In this document: in pieces, positions 32,201 through 40,981 of the stretch
Position numbering within the stretch: position 1 is the stretch's first letter
Layout of the letters: every line of letters starts with the position of its first letter
From: an uncultured Clostridia bacterium
Lineage (GTDB): Bacteria > Bacillota > Clostridia > Oscillospirales > CAG-272
NCBI GenBank assembly: GCA_947624995.1
Contig: CANQMS010000001.1
Location: 1 to 64,000 of the forward strand
Direction of reading: 5' to 3'
DNA: 64,000 nt
Program-made: the position numbers and the translations under genes
Notes under the pieces: generated by a model
Databases searched by the model: none
The model's input: only the letters and a program-made list of their open reading frames with translations
What the model was told of the DNA's origin: nothing

Positions 32201-33640
32201 TTAAAGACGACCGCATAAGAGCTTTACCGCTTTATAGACAAGTGCAAACGAGCAAAGATCGAGTGCTTCCTTAACTGTATGCTCTCCGAGCGTGCGCGCG
32301 CCTGTCGCGATTATATCCATGTCGTGGACGGCGCGCTTTATAATGCCGCATTCAAGCCCCGCGTGTATTCCCTCGACGGGGATGTCTTTCCCCGAGACTT
32401 CGCGGTATGACTCGATATAGGCGTCGCGTATAGGCGAGGCGGGCATATATTCCCAGCCGTTGTAGCGCGAATCCGTCACCGTTTCAAATCCGAATCCCGC
32501 GGCGAGTTTGCGTATATCGTCTTCAAGCTTTGAAAGCATCTGATCGACCGATGAACGCGATGAAATGTGCAGCTCGAAGCAGCCTTCCGGGTCCGATCTT
32601 ATGATCGCGTAGTTCTGCGACGTTTCTACCATATCAATGCCGGAACACATTGATATGACGCCGCACGGCAGCGCCTTTGTGAATCCTATGATCTTCTCTG
32701 TCAGCGCCTCTTCCGGCACGCTTCCCTTGTATGTCTTCTCCGACACTGTCACGGTCATGTGCTCATCCGCCGCCGTCAGCATTTTGCGGATATTTTTCTC
32801 CTCCGCTCTTATCGCTCTCGTCGCTTTCGCCTTGTCTTTTACCGTTATCGAGAAGGCACAGTGAGACGGTATCGCGTTGTCCTTGCTTCCGCCGTTTATT
32901 TCGATGATCCGGACGGAACTGTCCGCTTCCCTTGCTTTTTCGATAAGCCCGACGGCAAACAGGTTCGCGTTCCCGAGCCCGAGATGGATATCCGCTCCGG
33001 AATGTCCGCCCGCAAGCCCGTCGACAGTTACAGTCAGCGCCTCACCGTCATATTCTTCCTTCCCGAAAACTCCCTTTACTCTCGTCCTCATTCCGCCGGC
33101 GCAGCTTACGATTATGACTTCCCCGCCCGTGTCGAGATTGATCATCCTTTTCGAAGCGAGCTGTCCGTAGTCAAACGACGAGGCGCCGGTGAGCCCCGTT
33201 TCCTCCTCCGTAGTGAAAAGGCATTCGAGCATCGGAGAGCGGAGATCCGCGTCTCCGAGCAGCGTCAGCATTATCGCGACGGCAACGCCGTCGTCCGCGC
33301 CGAGAGTCGTCCCGTCCGCAGTCAGAAGGTCGCCGTCGAGCTTCAGTGTCAGCCCGTCATGAAGAAAATCTATCTTCTTTCCGGATTCCGCTTCACAGAC
33401 CATGTCTATGTGCCCCTGCACCAGGAGCGGCGCATGATCCTCATATCCCGGCGACGCCGGGCGTCGCACGAGAACGTTATTGTTCGCGTCCCTGTATACG
33501 TAGAGCCCAAGCTTTTTTGCCTGAGCGCATATATGGTCGGCGAGCGCCCCCTCGTTCCCGGAGCCGTGCGGTATCGAGCAGATATCTTCAAAATGATTGT
33601 AGAGCGCGTGCGGCTCTCTTCCGTTTATGATATAGTTCAT
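32201..33640 (-). CDS. pepD: Aminoacyl-histidine dipeptidase PepD (M20 metallopeptidase)
   Basis: 480 residues. Two-zinc M20 peptidase that cleaves Xaa-His and other dipeptides in the cytoplasm. Hallmarks are LVQGHIDMVCE (zinc His and Asp), LGADDGVAVAIML, CLFTTEEETGLTGA (catalytic Glu pair) and GIHAGLECG near the C-terminus. The frame is open to 33700, but that start lies inside the -35 box. ATG 33640 has AAAGGA ten bases upstream. Confidence 0.93.
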   Translation of the reverse strand: MNYIINGREPHALYNHFEDICSIPHGSGNEGALADHICAQAKKLGLYVYRDANNNVLVRRPASPGYEDHAPLLVQGHIDMVCEAESGKKIDFLHDGLTLKLDGDLLTADGTTLGADDGVAVAIMLTLLGDADLRSPMLECLFTTEEETGLTGASSFDYGQLASKRMINLDTGGEVIIVSCAGGMRTRVKGVFGKEEYDGEALTVTVDGLAGGHSGADIHLGLGNANLFAVGLIEKAREADSSVRIIEINGGSKDNAIPSHCAFSITVKDKAKATRAIRAEEKNIRKMLTAADEHMTVTVSEKTYKGSVPEEALTEKIIGFTKALPCGVISMCSGIDMVETSQNYAIIRSDPEGCFELHISSRSSVDQMLSKLEDDIRKLAAGFGFETVTDSRYNGWEYMPASPIRDAYIESYREVSGKDIPVEGIHAGLECGIIKRAVHDMDIIATGARTLGEHTVKEALDLCSFALVYKAVKLLCGRL

Positions 33641-33671
33641 AAAAGCTTTTCCTTTCATTTTTTCGGAACTT

Positions 33672-33700
33672 ATTTTACCACTGTTCGGGTCTTTATTCAA
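33672..33700 (-). promoter_or_regulatory. Promoter of pepD
   Basis: On the minus strand TTGAAT (33700-33695) and TAAAAT (33677-33672) with a 17-bp spacer and TGG before the -10. Confidence 0.6.
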
Positions 33701-33731
33701 GTTATTCCGCAGAAAAATCTGTTACAGCATA

Positions 33732-33760
33732 GTGACAAAACCGAGCTTATGTGATATAAT
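33732..33760 (+). promoter_or_regulatory. Promoter of ispD-ispF
   Basis: GTGACA and TATAAT with a 17-bp spacer and TGN before the -10. The GTG that opens the longest ispD frame is part of this -35 box, which excludes it as a start. Confidence 0.75.
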
Positions 33761-33821
33761 CAGGTATGCTGCGCGATATTGCGGCATTTTTCAAAAACGG
33801 ATCCCGAAACGGAGGTTTGCC

Positions 33822-34565
33822 TTGAAGATCGTTTTCAAAAAGTTCGACAGAATACTGAAGGTCAAACGGGCAACCGTATCGGCTGTGATACTTGCGGCAG
33901 GCTCCTCCGTCAGATTCGGAGACGATAAGACGGCGGCATCCGTCGGCGGCAGGACGGTCCTTGAGAGAACGCTTCTCGCCTTCGACGCGTGCCCGCTCAT
34001 AGATGAGATAATACTTGTCCTTCCTAAGGAAGGCTTTGCAAAAGCAAAAAGCGTCGCCTCCCCATTTTTAACCGCGAAAGTGAGGCGAGTCGTCAGGGGC
34101 GGAGATACGCGGCAGCAGTCCGCGATATGCGGGATCGAGGCATCCGATCCGAAAGCAAAGTTCATAGCGATACACGATGCTGCTCGGTGCCTTGTTACTC
34201 CCGAAATGATCGAATCCGTGTGCCGCGCCGCATATGAGCACCGCGCTGCCGCGGCAGCATGCCGCGTCGTTGACACGGTCAAGCTTGCGGACGGAAAAGG
34301 CTTCATAGATCATACGATCGACCGTGAGAACGTCTGGCTCGTATCAACGCCGCAGGTCTTCTTAGCCGATCTCTACCGCGCGGCGGCATATACGGCGAAA
34401 GACGCCGGATTTGAGGCGACGGACGACTGTATGTTAGCGGAAAGACTCGGCTTTAAAGTAAAGCTCGTCGATGTCGGACCCGACAATATTAAAATCACGT
34501 TTAAGGAAGACGTCGCGCGTGCAGAGGACATTCTCAGAAGAAGGAAAACGGAGGGCGCGTTATGA
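33822..34565 (+). CDS. ispD: 2-C-methyl-D-erythritol 4-phosphate cytidylyltransferase IspD
   Basis: Third enzyme of the MEP isoprenoid pathway, joining MEP to CTP. It has the nucleotide-binding start VILAAGSSVRFGDDK, GGDTRQQSA, IHDAARCLVT, VVDTVK and NIKITFKED. The start is TTG with GGAGG six bases upstream, giving 247 residues with about 15 basic residues before the first strand. It overlaps ispF by ATGA, so the two are co-translated. Confidence 0.95.
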   Translation: MKIVFKKFDRILKVKRATVSAVILAAGSSVRFGDDKTAASVGGRTVLERTLLAFDACPLIDEIILVLPKEGFAKAKSVASPFLTAKVRRVVRGGDTRQQSAICGIEASDPKAKFIAIHDAARCLVTPEMIESVCRAAYEHRAAAAACRVVDTVKLADGKGFIDHTIDRENVWLVSTPQVFLADLYRAAAYTAKDAGFEATDDCMLAERLGFKVKLVDVGPDNIKITFKEDVARAEDILRRRKTEGAL

Positions 34566-35044
34566 CAAATCTCAGGATCGGACACGGATATGACGTCCAC
34601 CGCTTCGATGAGGCGCGCCCGCTTATTCTCGGCGGAGTCCTTATAAAAAATTCTCCCGGTCTTCTCGGTCATTCGGATGCCGATGTCCTTGCACACGCCG
34701 TCATGGATGCTCTGCTCGGAGCCGCCGGTATGCGCGACATCGGCTTCCAATTTCCCGACAGCGACGAAAAGTACAGCGGCGCCGACAGCATGGAGCTTGC
34801 CGCCGCCGTTGCAAAAATGCTCACGGACAAGGGCTTCCGCGTTGTCAACGTCGACGCGACCGTGATCGCCGAGGCGCCGAAGCTTTCGCCTTATATCGCC
34901 GATATGCGCGCGGCTGTCTCGCGTGCGCTCGGCATTGACATCTCGCAGTTCAACGTCAAAGCCACGACCGAGGAGGGGCTCGGATTTACCGGTGCAAAGC
35001 TCGGTATCGCCGCCCACGCGGTCGCCCTTATCGAATCTATATGA
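34562..35044 (+). CDS. ispF: 2-C-methyl-D-erythritol 2,4-cyclodiphosphate synthase IspF
   Basis: Fifth enzyme of the MEP pathway, 160 residues. The zinc ligands are in GHGYDVHRF and LLGHSDADVL. FPDSDEKYSG and the C-terminal KATTEEGLGFTG are also family signatures. It starts within the ispD stop codon. The 5' end of the next gene lies 259 bp away, and no clear terminator is seen (only a short GCGCG/CGCGC hairpin at 35046-35062). Confidence 0.97.
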   Translation: MTNLRIGHGYDVHRFDEARPLILGGVLIKNSPGLLGHSDADVLAHAVMDALLGAAGMRDIGFQFPDSDEKYSGADSMELAAAVAKMLTDKGFRVVNVDATVIAEAPKLSPYIADMRAAVSRALGIDISQFNVKATTEEGLGFTGAKLGIAAHAVALIESI

Positions 35045-35303
35045 AGCGCGGCGGAAACGCGCTTTGAGGCTTTCACGTCCGATATTTTGTTCTTCCTTGC
35101 CCGCCCCGCCGCGCGTGTTTTATGCGGGAAATCTACTTCCCGTAATATGATATGGCGCCCGCGCGAACATGACAACAGCGCGTGTCCGCGGCACGTTTGC
35201 CCTCGGATGTTATTTTGCAAAGGCTCGTGGCATGTTCGCCCGGAAAAACGCCTTTGCGGACCGAAAAAAATTTATCCCGCCATGCGGAAGTAAAGGAGTG
35301 CAT

Positions 35304-35966
35304 ATGATCTATATTTCCCCGTCTATCCTCGCATCCAACTTTGCAATACTCGGCGAGCAGGTCGCCGCGGCTCAGGCAGGCGGCGCGAACATGATCCACG
35401 TCGACGTCATGGACGGCGTTTTTGTACCCAACATCAGCGTCGGGTTCCCTGTGATCAAGTCGCTGAGCGCTCATTTCAGCATACCTCTCGACGTACATCT
35501 GATGATAGACGATCCGGACAGATATGTGGAGCTCGCATGCACCTCCGGCGCGGATTTTCTGACGGTCCATATAGAACGGCTTTCCGACCCGAAAAAAACG
35601 CTTCAGAAAATCAGATCTTTCGGTGCGCACCCTTCGATCACCGTCAGCCCGAAGACGCCTGTGGAATCCGTTTTTCCGTACATAAACTACGCGGATATGA
35701 TCCTTATAATGACGGTCGAGCCCGGCTTCGGCGGGCAGCACATAATTCCGGAAACGCTTGAAAAGGTCTCACGCCTGCGCAGCGAGACGGACAGACGCGG
35801 GCTTCGCGGATATAAAATAGAGGTGGACGGCGGAATACGCGCCGACAACATCAGGTCGGCAGTCGAAGCAGGCGCAAACGTCATCGTAACAGGAAGCGCC
35901 GTCTTCGGCGAACCGGATATCCCCGGCGCCGTCAAGCGCCTGAGAGAAGCGGCGCAGCAGCCGTAA
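35304..35966 (+). CDS. rpe: Ribulose-phosphate 3-epimerase
   Basis: TIM-barrel enzyme interconverting ribulose-5-phosphate and xylulose-5-phosphate. It has the start ISPSILASNFAILGEQ, the metal-binding HVDVMDGVFVPN, LDVHLMIDDP, MTVEPGFGGQ, and VDGGI plus ANVIVTGSAVF for phosphate binding. Length is 220. A long upstream extension of the frame is not real: ATG 35304 has AAAGGAG five bases before it. It ends at a strong terminator. Confidence 0.96.
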   Translation: MIYISPSILASNFAILGEQVAAAQAGGANMIHVDVMDGVFVPNISVGFPVIKSLSAHFSIPLDVHLMIDDPDRYVELACTSGADFLTVHIERLSDPKKTLQKIRSFGAHPSITVSPKTPVESVFPYINYADMILIMTVEPGFGGQHIIPETLEKVSRLRSETDRRGLRGYKIEVDGGIRADNIRSAVEAGANVIVTGSAVFGEPDIPGAVKRLREAAQQP

Positions 35967-35980
35967 AATCTAAAAAAACG

Positions 35981-36010
35981 GTCCGGAGGCAAAACCTCCG
36001 GACTGCTTTT
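35981..36010. terminator. Bidirectional terminator between rpe and the histidine kinase gene
   Basis: 9-bp arms GTCCGGAGG/CCTCCGGAC around CAAAA, preceded by AAAAAAA and followed by CTGCTTTTTTT, so it works on both strands. Confidence 0.9.
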
Positions 36011-36016
36011 TTTGAC

Positions 36017-37486
36017 TCAGTCTGCCGTGAGCGTGAAATGAAATTCGCAGTACTTTCCGTACTCGCTTTTTACGTCTATTGCTTCCCCGTGCGCGTCGAT
36101 TATAGTCTTTGCGATATAAAGCCCGAGCCCCACACCCGTTCTGTCAAGCCCCCTGCTCTTGTCCGTCTTGTAGAACCGATCGAAAACAAAAGGAAGCTCC
36201 TCCGGCGCGATCCCGATCCCTTCGTTGAAAACATAAACGTGGACCTTTCTGCCGCGGTGCTTTATGCGGACCCGGTACCTGCCGCCTTCCCTTGAAAATT
36301 TGACCGCGTTGTCGCAGAGATTATACAGTATCTGATAGACCGCGTCTCTGTCCGCAAGAACAAATATGTTGTCGCTGTCGCAATCGAAATCGACAGAGAG
36401 ATTGTATTCCTCGATGCGCTTTTCAAGCGAGATTATGATCTGGCGCGCCATTTCGCAGATGTCGAACCTCGTCATATTGAATTTGCGTTCGCCGGCTTCG
36501 ATCCTTGTGATATCGAGCAGCGAATTAACGAGGCGTGACAGCCTTTTGATCTCTGAGCTGACTATGCCGAGGTAGTGCTGCTGCTGCTCCGGAGGGATCG
36601 TTCCGTCTATTATACCGTCGACAAAGCCGGAGATGGACGTCATCGGCGTGCGCATGTCGTGCGAAACGTTCGCAAGGAAGGAGCGCCTCGTCTCTTCGAG
36701 GTTCGAAAGCGAGCTCGCCATGTTGTTGAACGCGACGGCGAGCTCAGTCACCTCGTCGTGTCCGGTGACGACGACGCGCGTATCAAAGTTCCCGGCGGCA
36801 AAGCTCTTTGCCGCAACGCTCATGTTTTTTATCGGGCTGCTGACGCGTTCGCTTATAAAATATACGGCGATCAGCGCTGCCAGAAGGATCCACAGGCTCG
36901 ATAAGATCGAGCTGTTGATGAGCGAGTCGAGCAGAATATCCGTATTTGAGTCCGACGAACAGGTGAAAACGGCGCCGACCGTTTCTTCGCCTTTTTTGAT
37001 CGCGGAGCCGTAAACGTAAATGACGTTTGCGAAGATTCCCGTCGTCTCCTCGTTTTCGTCCGAAATAAACGTGTTCTCGCTGCCGGACAGGACAGTCGAC
37101 ATCATCTCTTCGCCGACATTGTATCCCGTGTCGGCATCGACCGCGATCGTCGGGACGTCGTCTCCTATCGTCAAAAGAACGTCCCCCGTCTCGCTTGCAA
37201 TAACGACGGACATGTCGCCGGCGTATGTCATCATCATCTTGAAGGTTCCGATTATAGTCTGGCTGTTTTCGCCGATATACTGTCTGAACGAGAGCGAGCT
37301 CTCGCTGCCGAAATCGTCGTTTATGAATCCGGTGATTGATTCGGACGCGCGCGAAAGGGACATCTCCTTCGATGTATCCGAATAGCTGCCTATCAGAGTG
37401 GAGATGATCGAGATCTGTATTATGAAGCTGATGATTATTATCAGCATGAAAACGGTTATGTATTTTGTAAACAGCGACCTGAACAT
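36017..37486 (-). CDS. Sensor histidine kinase, OmpR-type partner
   Basis: 489 residues. One N-terminal membrane helix, an external sensor domain of about 130 residues (with MSLSRASESITGFI), a second helix (about 190-210), a HAMP domain (SSPIKNMSVAAKSFAAGNF), a HisKA domain with the phospho-accepting His in SHDMRTPMTS, and a catalytic domain with N, G1 and G2 boxes (NLCDNAVKFS; GIGIAPEELPFVFDRFY; GVGLGLYIAK). ATG 37486 with GGAG six bases upstream is preferred over a longer frame. It lies 62 bp after its response regulator gene. The signal sensed is unknown. Confidence 0.93.
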   Translation of the reverse strand: MFRSLFTKYITVFMLIIIISFIIQISIISTLIGSYSDTSKEMSLSRASESITGFINDDFGSESSLSFRQYIGENSQTIIGTFKMMMTYAGDMSVVIASETGDVLLTIGDDVPTIAVDADTGYNVGEEMMSTVLSGSENTFISDENEETTGIFANVIYVYGSAIKKGEETVGAVFTCSSDSNTDILLDSLINSSILSSLWILLAALIAVYFISERVSSPIKNMSVAAKSFAAGNFDTRVVVTGHDEVTELAVAFNNMASSLSNLEETRRSFLANVSHDMRTPMTSISGFVDGIIDGTIPPEQQQHYLGIVSSEIKRLSRLVNSLLDITRIEAGERKFNMTRFDICEMARQIIISLEKRIEEYNLSVDFDCDSDNIFVLADRDAVYQILYNLCDNAVKFSREGGRYRVRIKHRGRKVHVYVFNEGIGIAPEELPFVFDRFYKTDKSRGLDRTGVGLGLYIAKTIIDAHGEAIDVKSEYGKYCEFHFTLTAD

Positions 37487-37548
37487 AAAACTCTCCAAAT
37501 GAAAACGGGGGGACGGCAACAAAGCTGTCCCCCTTTATTCGGGATCAG

Positions 37549-38259
37549 TCAAAGACATTCAAACTTGTAGCCGACGCTCCACACGGTCTTGAGGCACCAT
37601 TTATCGGACGCTCCGTCGATCTTCTCGCGGAGGCGCTTTATATGGACGTCGACGGTTCTCGAGTCTCCGAGATAATCGAAGCCCCACACCTTGTCGAGAA
37701 GCTGATCGCGCGTGAAAACGTGATTGACGTTCAGCGCAAGGAAGTACAGAAGCTCGAGCTCCTTGCGGGGGATGTCAACATATTTTCCGCACAGCTTCAT
37801 CTCGAACGTTTCAATATTGATCTCGAGATTGTCGAATTTGACGACGGCGCTCTCCGCGGGAGACTCGCTGTGAGCGGTGCGGCGAAGCACCGCCTTGACA
37901 CGCGCAGCAAGCTCCTTCATGTCAAAGGGCTTGACGACAAAGTCGTCGGCTCCGAGCTCAAGACCGAGCACTTTGTCGAAGACCTCGCCCTTTGCGGTTA
38001 TCATGATTACGGGCTTGTTCGACTTTTCGCGTATCTCGCGGCAGACCTGCCAGCCGTCCTTGCGCGGGAGCATTATGTCGAGCAGGACGAGGTCCGGATC
38101 GTATTCGTTAAAGAGCGTTATCCCCTCGTTCCCGTCGTTTGCCGTTTTGACCTCGTAGCCTTCATTTTCAAAATAAAGCCGCAAAAGATCGCATATATTC
38201 ACATCGTCGTCAACCACAAGTATTTTCGTCCCGGTGTCGATATCCGATACGTTATCCAT
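37549..38259 (-). CDS. OmpR/PhoB family response regulator
   Basis: 236 residues. The receiver domain has the acidic pair VVDDD near residue 18, the phospho-acceptor Asp in LVLLDIMLP, Thr in VIMITAKGE and Lys in DFVVKPFD. The C-terminal winged helix includes ELELLYFLALNVNHVFTRDQLL and DSRTVDVHIKRLREKI. It is transcribed with the kinase gene. A GC-rich hairpin (GGCGCC arms) lies in the 5' leader. Confidence 0.94.
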   Translation of the reverse strand: MDNVSDIDTGTKILVVDDDVNICDLLRLYFENEGYEVKTANDGNEGITLFNEYDPDLVLLDIMLPRKDGWQVCREIREKSNKPVIMITAKGEVFDKVLGLELGADDFVVKPFDMKELAARVKAVLRRTAHSESPAESAVVKFDNLEINIETFEMKLCGKYVDIPRKELELLYFLALNVNHVFTRDQLLDKVWGFDYLGDSRTVDVHIKRLREKIDGASDKWCLKTVWSVGYKFECL

Positions 38260-38327
38260 ATTCTACCTCCGCATATTTCGCTCAGGCGCCGCTGAGATGC
38301 TCCGGCGCCGTTTATACTTACAATATG

Positions 38328-38356
38328 ATTATACCACTTTAAAACGGTTATGTAAA
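38328..38356 (-). promoter_or_regulatory. Promoter of the two-component operon
   Basis: On the minus strand TTTACA (38356-38351) and TATAAT (38333-38328) with 17 bp between them and TGG before the -10. Confidence 0.65.
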
Positions 38357-38480
38357 CACAAATTTACACGCGGCGCGGTCATTTTCCGCGGCTGTTTCGG
38401 CAAAAAAGCATGACAATTGTTAGATTTATGCCCGAAAAAATATTTTTTTGCCCCGACGCGCATAAAATTCAGCTAAGCGC

Positions 38481-38509
38481 TTGCCAACTACGCGATTTTT
38501 AAGTATAAT
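38481..38509 (+). promoter_or_regulatory. Promoter of ychF
   Basis: TTGCCA and TATAAT with a 17-bp spacer, 36 bp before the ychF start codon. Confidence 0.75.
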
Positions 38510-38544
38510 AAACAGGACAGTTTCAAGAAATCGGGGTCACATAT

Positions 38545-39639
38545 ATGAAATTAGGAATCGTCGGTCTGCCGAACGTCGGCAAAAGCACACTTTTCAACGC
38601 CCTTACCTCCGCCGGCGCAGAATCCGCAAATTATCCGTTCTGCACGATAGAGCCGAACGTGGGCGTCGTTCCCGTTCCGGACGAGCGGCTTGACTGGCTG
38701 GCGCAGCTTTATGAACCGAAGCTTTACACGCCCGCAACGATCGAATTTGTCGACATCGCCGGGCTTGTCCGCGGCGCGTCCCGCGGAGAAGGGCTCGGGA
38801 ACAAATTCCTCTCGCACATCCGCGAATGTGACGCGATAATACATGTCGTCCGCTGCTTTGTGAATGACGATATTGTCCACGTTGAGGGGTCCGTCGACCC
38901 GGTCCGCGATCTTGAAACGATAAATCTCGAGCTCGTTCTTGCGGATATTGAAACGCTTGATCACCGCCTCGACCGCACGCGCAAGCTCGCGAAGGGCAAC
39001 AAATCTCTCGATGCGGAGCTCGATTTTCTCGAGCGCCTCCGCGCCCATCTCTCGGACGGGAAAACGGCGCGTTCGATGGAAATGAACGACGACGAACGGG
39101 ATATTCTCTCCGACATTTCCCTTCTTACCTCAAAGCCTGTCATATATGCCGCAAATATCGACGAAGCGTCCGTATCGGGCGGTTATCTCGAAAACGACGG
39201 CTACAAAAAGCTCGCCGAAATCGCTGAGGCGGAGCACTCGGAGATCATACCGATCTGCGCCGAGATAGAGGCGGAGATCGCGGGGCTTGACAGCGGTGAC
39301 AGGGAGATGTTTCTTTCCGATCTCGGTATCGAGGAGAGCGGTCTCTCGCGCCTCATAAAGAAGAGCTACGCGCTTCTCGGTCTCATCAGCTTTCTGACGG
39401 CGGGACCGAAGGAGGTTCGCGCGTGGACAATAAAGAAAGGCACAAAAGCGCCCGAAGCCGCCGGGAAAATACACAGTGACTTTGAACGCGGATTTATCCG
39501 TGCCGAAATAGTCGCCTTTGACGCTCTTTGCGAATGCGGGAACATGAACGTCGCGAGAGAGCGCGGACTTATAAGGAGCGAGGGCAAGGATTACGTCATG
39601 CAGGACGGAGACGTTACGCTGTTTCGATTCAATGTATAA
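38545..39639 (+). CDS. ychF: Redox-regulated P-loop ATPase YchF (Obg family)
   Basis: 364 residues. It has the P-loop GLPNVGKSTLFNAL, then NYPFCTIEPNVGVV, FVDIAGLVRGASRGEGLG, and a C-terminal TGS domain (AWTIKKGTKAPEAAG, HSDFERGFIRAE). YchF hydrolyses ATP rather than GTP and binds ribosomes. The family is universal. Start ATG with a GGGGTC-type site. A strong bidirectional terminator follows. Confidence 0.96.
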   Translation: MKLGIVGLPNVGKSTLFNALTSAGAESANYPFCTIEPNVGVVPVPDERLDWLAQLYEPKLYTPATIEFVDIAGLVRGASRGEGLGNKFLSHIRECDAIIHVVRCFVNDDIVHVEGSVDPVRDLETINLELVLADIETLDHRLDRTRKLAKGNKSLDAELDFLERLRAHLSDGKTARSMEMNDDERDILSDISLLTSKPVIYAANIDEASVSGGYLENDGYKKLAEIAEAEHSEIIPICAEIEAEIAGLDSGDREMFLSDLGIEESGLSRLIKKSYALLGLISFLTAGPKEVRAWTIKKGTKAPEAAGKIHSDFERGFIRAEIVAFDALCECGNMNVARERGLIRSEGKDYVMQDGDVTLFRFNV

Positions 39640-39644
39640 ACGTA

Positions 39645-39685
39645 AAAAATATGTGGGGCGCCGAAAGGGCGCCCCACATATTTTT
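39645..39685. terminator. Bidirectional terminator between ychF and the P-loop ATPase gene
   Basis: 18-bp perfect arms AAAAATATGTGGGGCGCC with a 5-bp loop. The right arm runs into the stop codon of the convergent gene. Confidence 0.9.
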
Positions 39686-40763
39686 ATCCGAAGATCTCCG
39701 CTTCGAGCTTTTTTTCCGCCTCCGACACACCGGCAAAATTCATGGCGCTTTTGTATATTTCCTCGATTCTGCCGTGCGTCTTCCCTGCGTCTGAAAGCGA
39801 TATCAGCGCTTCGTCAACTAAGCTGTCGGACGCCTTTTCGGAAAATCTGAGTTTTGCGCGGTCCGCACGAAGAGGCTCATTTTTTATGAATCTGCCGCAG
39901 TTGACGCGGATGTCCCCCGCCTCGTATACATCGTCATCGGCGATTTTTACAAGCACGCCGTCGTCGGGATAGTTTATCGCCTCGAAAAACTCGGGCAAGA
40001 GAGCATCCGGTGCCGCCGTCATGCGGATATTCTGCGATGCGGAGATGCCGTACAGCGTCCGCATATAGAGATAGCCGAAGCCGTGCGTACGGCTGACCGT
40101 CACCGTCGTCTTTGCCGTCCGTTCAAACGTTTCGATGCGCACCTTTCCCATGATCGAATGTGCGGTCAAAAACCTCCTGACCGTGGGACCGTTATCGGCA
40201 TGCCTGATGAGCTGCTTTATAAGTCTGCCTGCCGCAGCCTCCATCTTTTCCGACTCAGCCGCCCTTTCGTATGCACGTATGACGTCGCGCGCAGCGATTC
40301 CGGCGGCGGACAGAAGCCTGTATGCGCGTGCGTATGACTCGGCTTTCTCCGAAAAAAGCGTCTCAAGCTCGCCGCGCTCGCGGCGAAGTACGTCTGCGTC
40401 CCAGAATTCGCCGAGATTTATGATCTCGCCGCAGACGCCGGGATAACGAGGGTCCTGCGAATGAGGCGGCGTTCCGTCTATGACGGCGACACCGAGCGAC
40501 CCGATTATTATCCCGTCAAGCGAGGCAGGGTCGGACGAGCAGAGGAGCGCCTCAAATCCTATACCGTCTCGCTCCGCGCGCGCCGCGAGCGAATCGAGAA
40601 GCGTGCTTTTCCCCGTCCCGGGACCGCCCTTCAATATGTACAGTCTTTTATAATCGTCTTCGTTGTATGCCTCTTTGTAAAGTGAGTAAAATCCGTCCGC
40701 AGAGTTTGCGGAAGCGAAAAAGCCGAGAGCGCCGCGGCGCTTTATAGCGTGATGAAGCTCCAT
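39684..40763 (-). CDS. P-loop ATPase of the PRK06851 type, unknown function
   Basis: 359 residues. A Walker A motif (LKGGPGTGKSTLLDSL) lies near residue 45. Later comes VAVIDGTPPH, which may act as Walker B, and the second half has no clear motif. Similar proteins are scattered in Clostridia and are annotated only as ATPases. The family often contains two P-loop halves, and here the second half lacks an obvious P-loop. The start ATG has AAAGG about 12 bases upstream. No partner gene is nearby. Confidence 0.65.
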   Translation of the reverse strand: MELHHAIKRRGALGFFASANSADGFYSLYKEAYNEDDYKRLYILKGGPGTGKSTLLDSLAARAERDGIGFEALLCSSDPASLDGIIIGSLGVAVIDGTPPHSQDPRYPGVCGEIINLGEFWDADVLRRERGELETLFSEKAESYARAYRLLSAAGIAARDVIRAYERAAESEKMEAAAGRLIKQLIRHADNGPTVRRFLTAHSIMGKVRIETFERTAKTTVTVSRTHGFGYLYMRTLYGISASQNIRMTAAPDALLPEFFEAINYPDDGVLVKIADDDVYEAGDIRVNCGRFIKNEPLRADRAKLRFSEKASDSLVDEALISLSDAGKTHGRIEEIYKSAMNFAGVSEAEKKLEAEIFG

Positions 40764-40930
40764 TACCGTACCGTACCTTTCCGGGTATCCGTTTTTTCTG
40801 AAGGCGCGGCAATTTTTTGCTTTTTCGTTTCCACCGTTTCTGCCGACCTTCTCTATCAGTCTATGCGGAAAGGCGTCAAAGTGATAATTTTTTTCGGGGC
40901 TTTTTGTCGATTTTTGTGTCCGATACCGAA

Positions 40931-40962
40931 AAAACGCTCCCGGTCGGAGCCGGGAGCGTTTT
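40931..40962. terminator. Terminator of the sigma/anti-sigma operon
   Basis: 13-bp perfect arms AAAACGCTCCCGG around TCGGAG, flanked by A and T runs, 20 bp after the stop of the PepSY anti-sigma gene. Confidence 0.85.
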
Positions 40963-40981
40963 ATTAAATTTCATTACTTTT

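Noticed and set aside
33732-33821. N-terminal extension of IspD from GTG 33732
   Set aside because: The GTG is part of the -35 box of the promoter, and TTG 33822 has a perfect ribosome binding site.
35045-35303. Riboswitch or RNA gene between ispF and rpe
   Set aside because: Only short GC hairpins are visible and no conserved motif is recognised.
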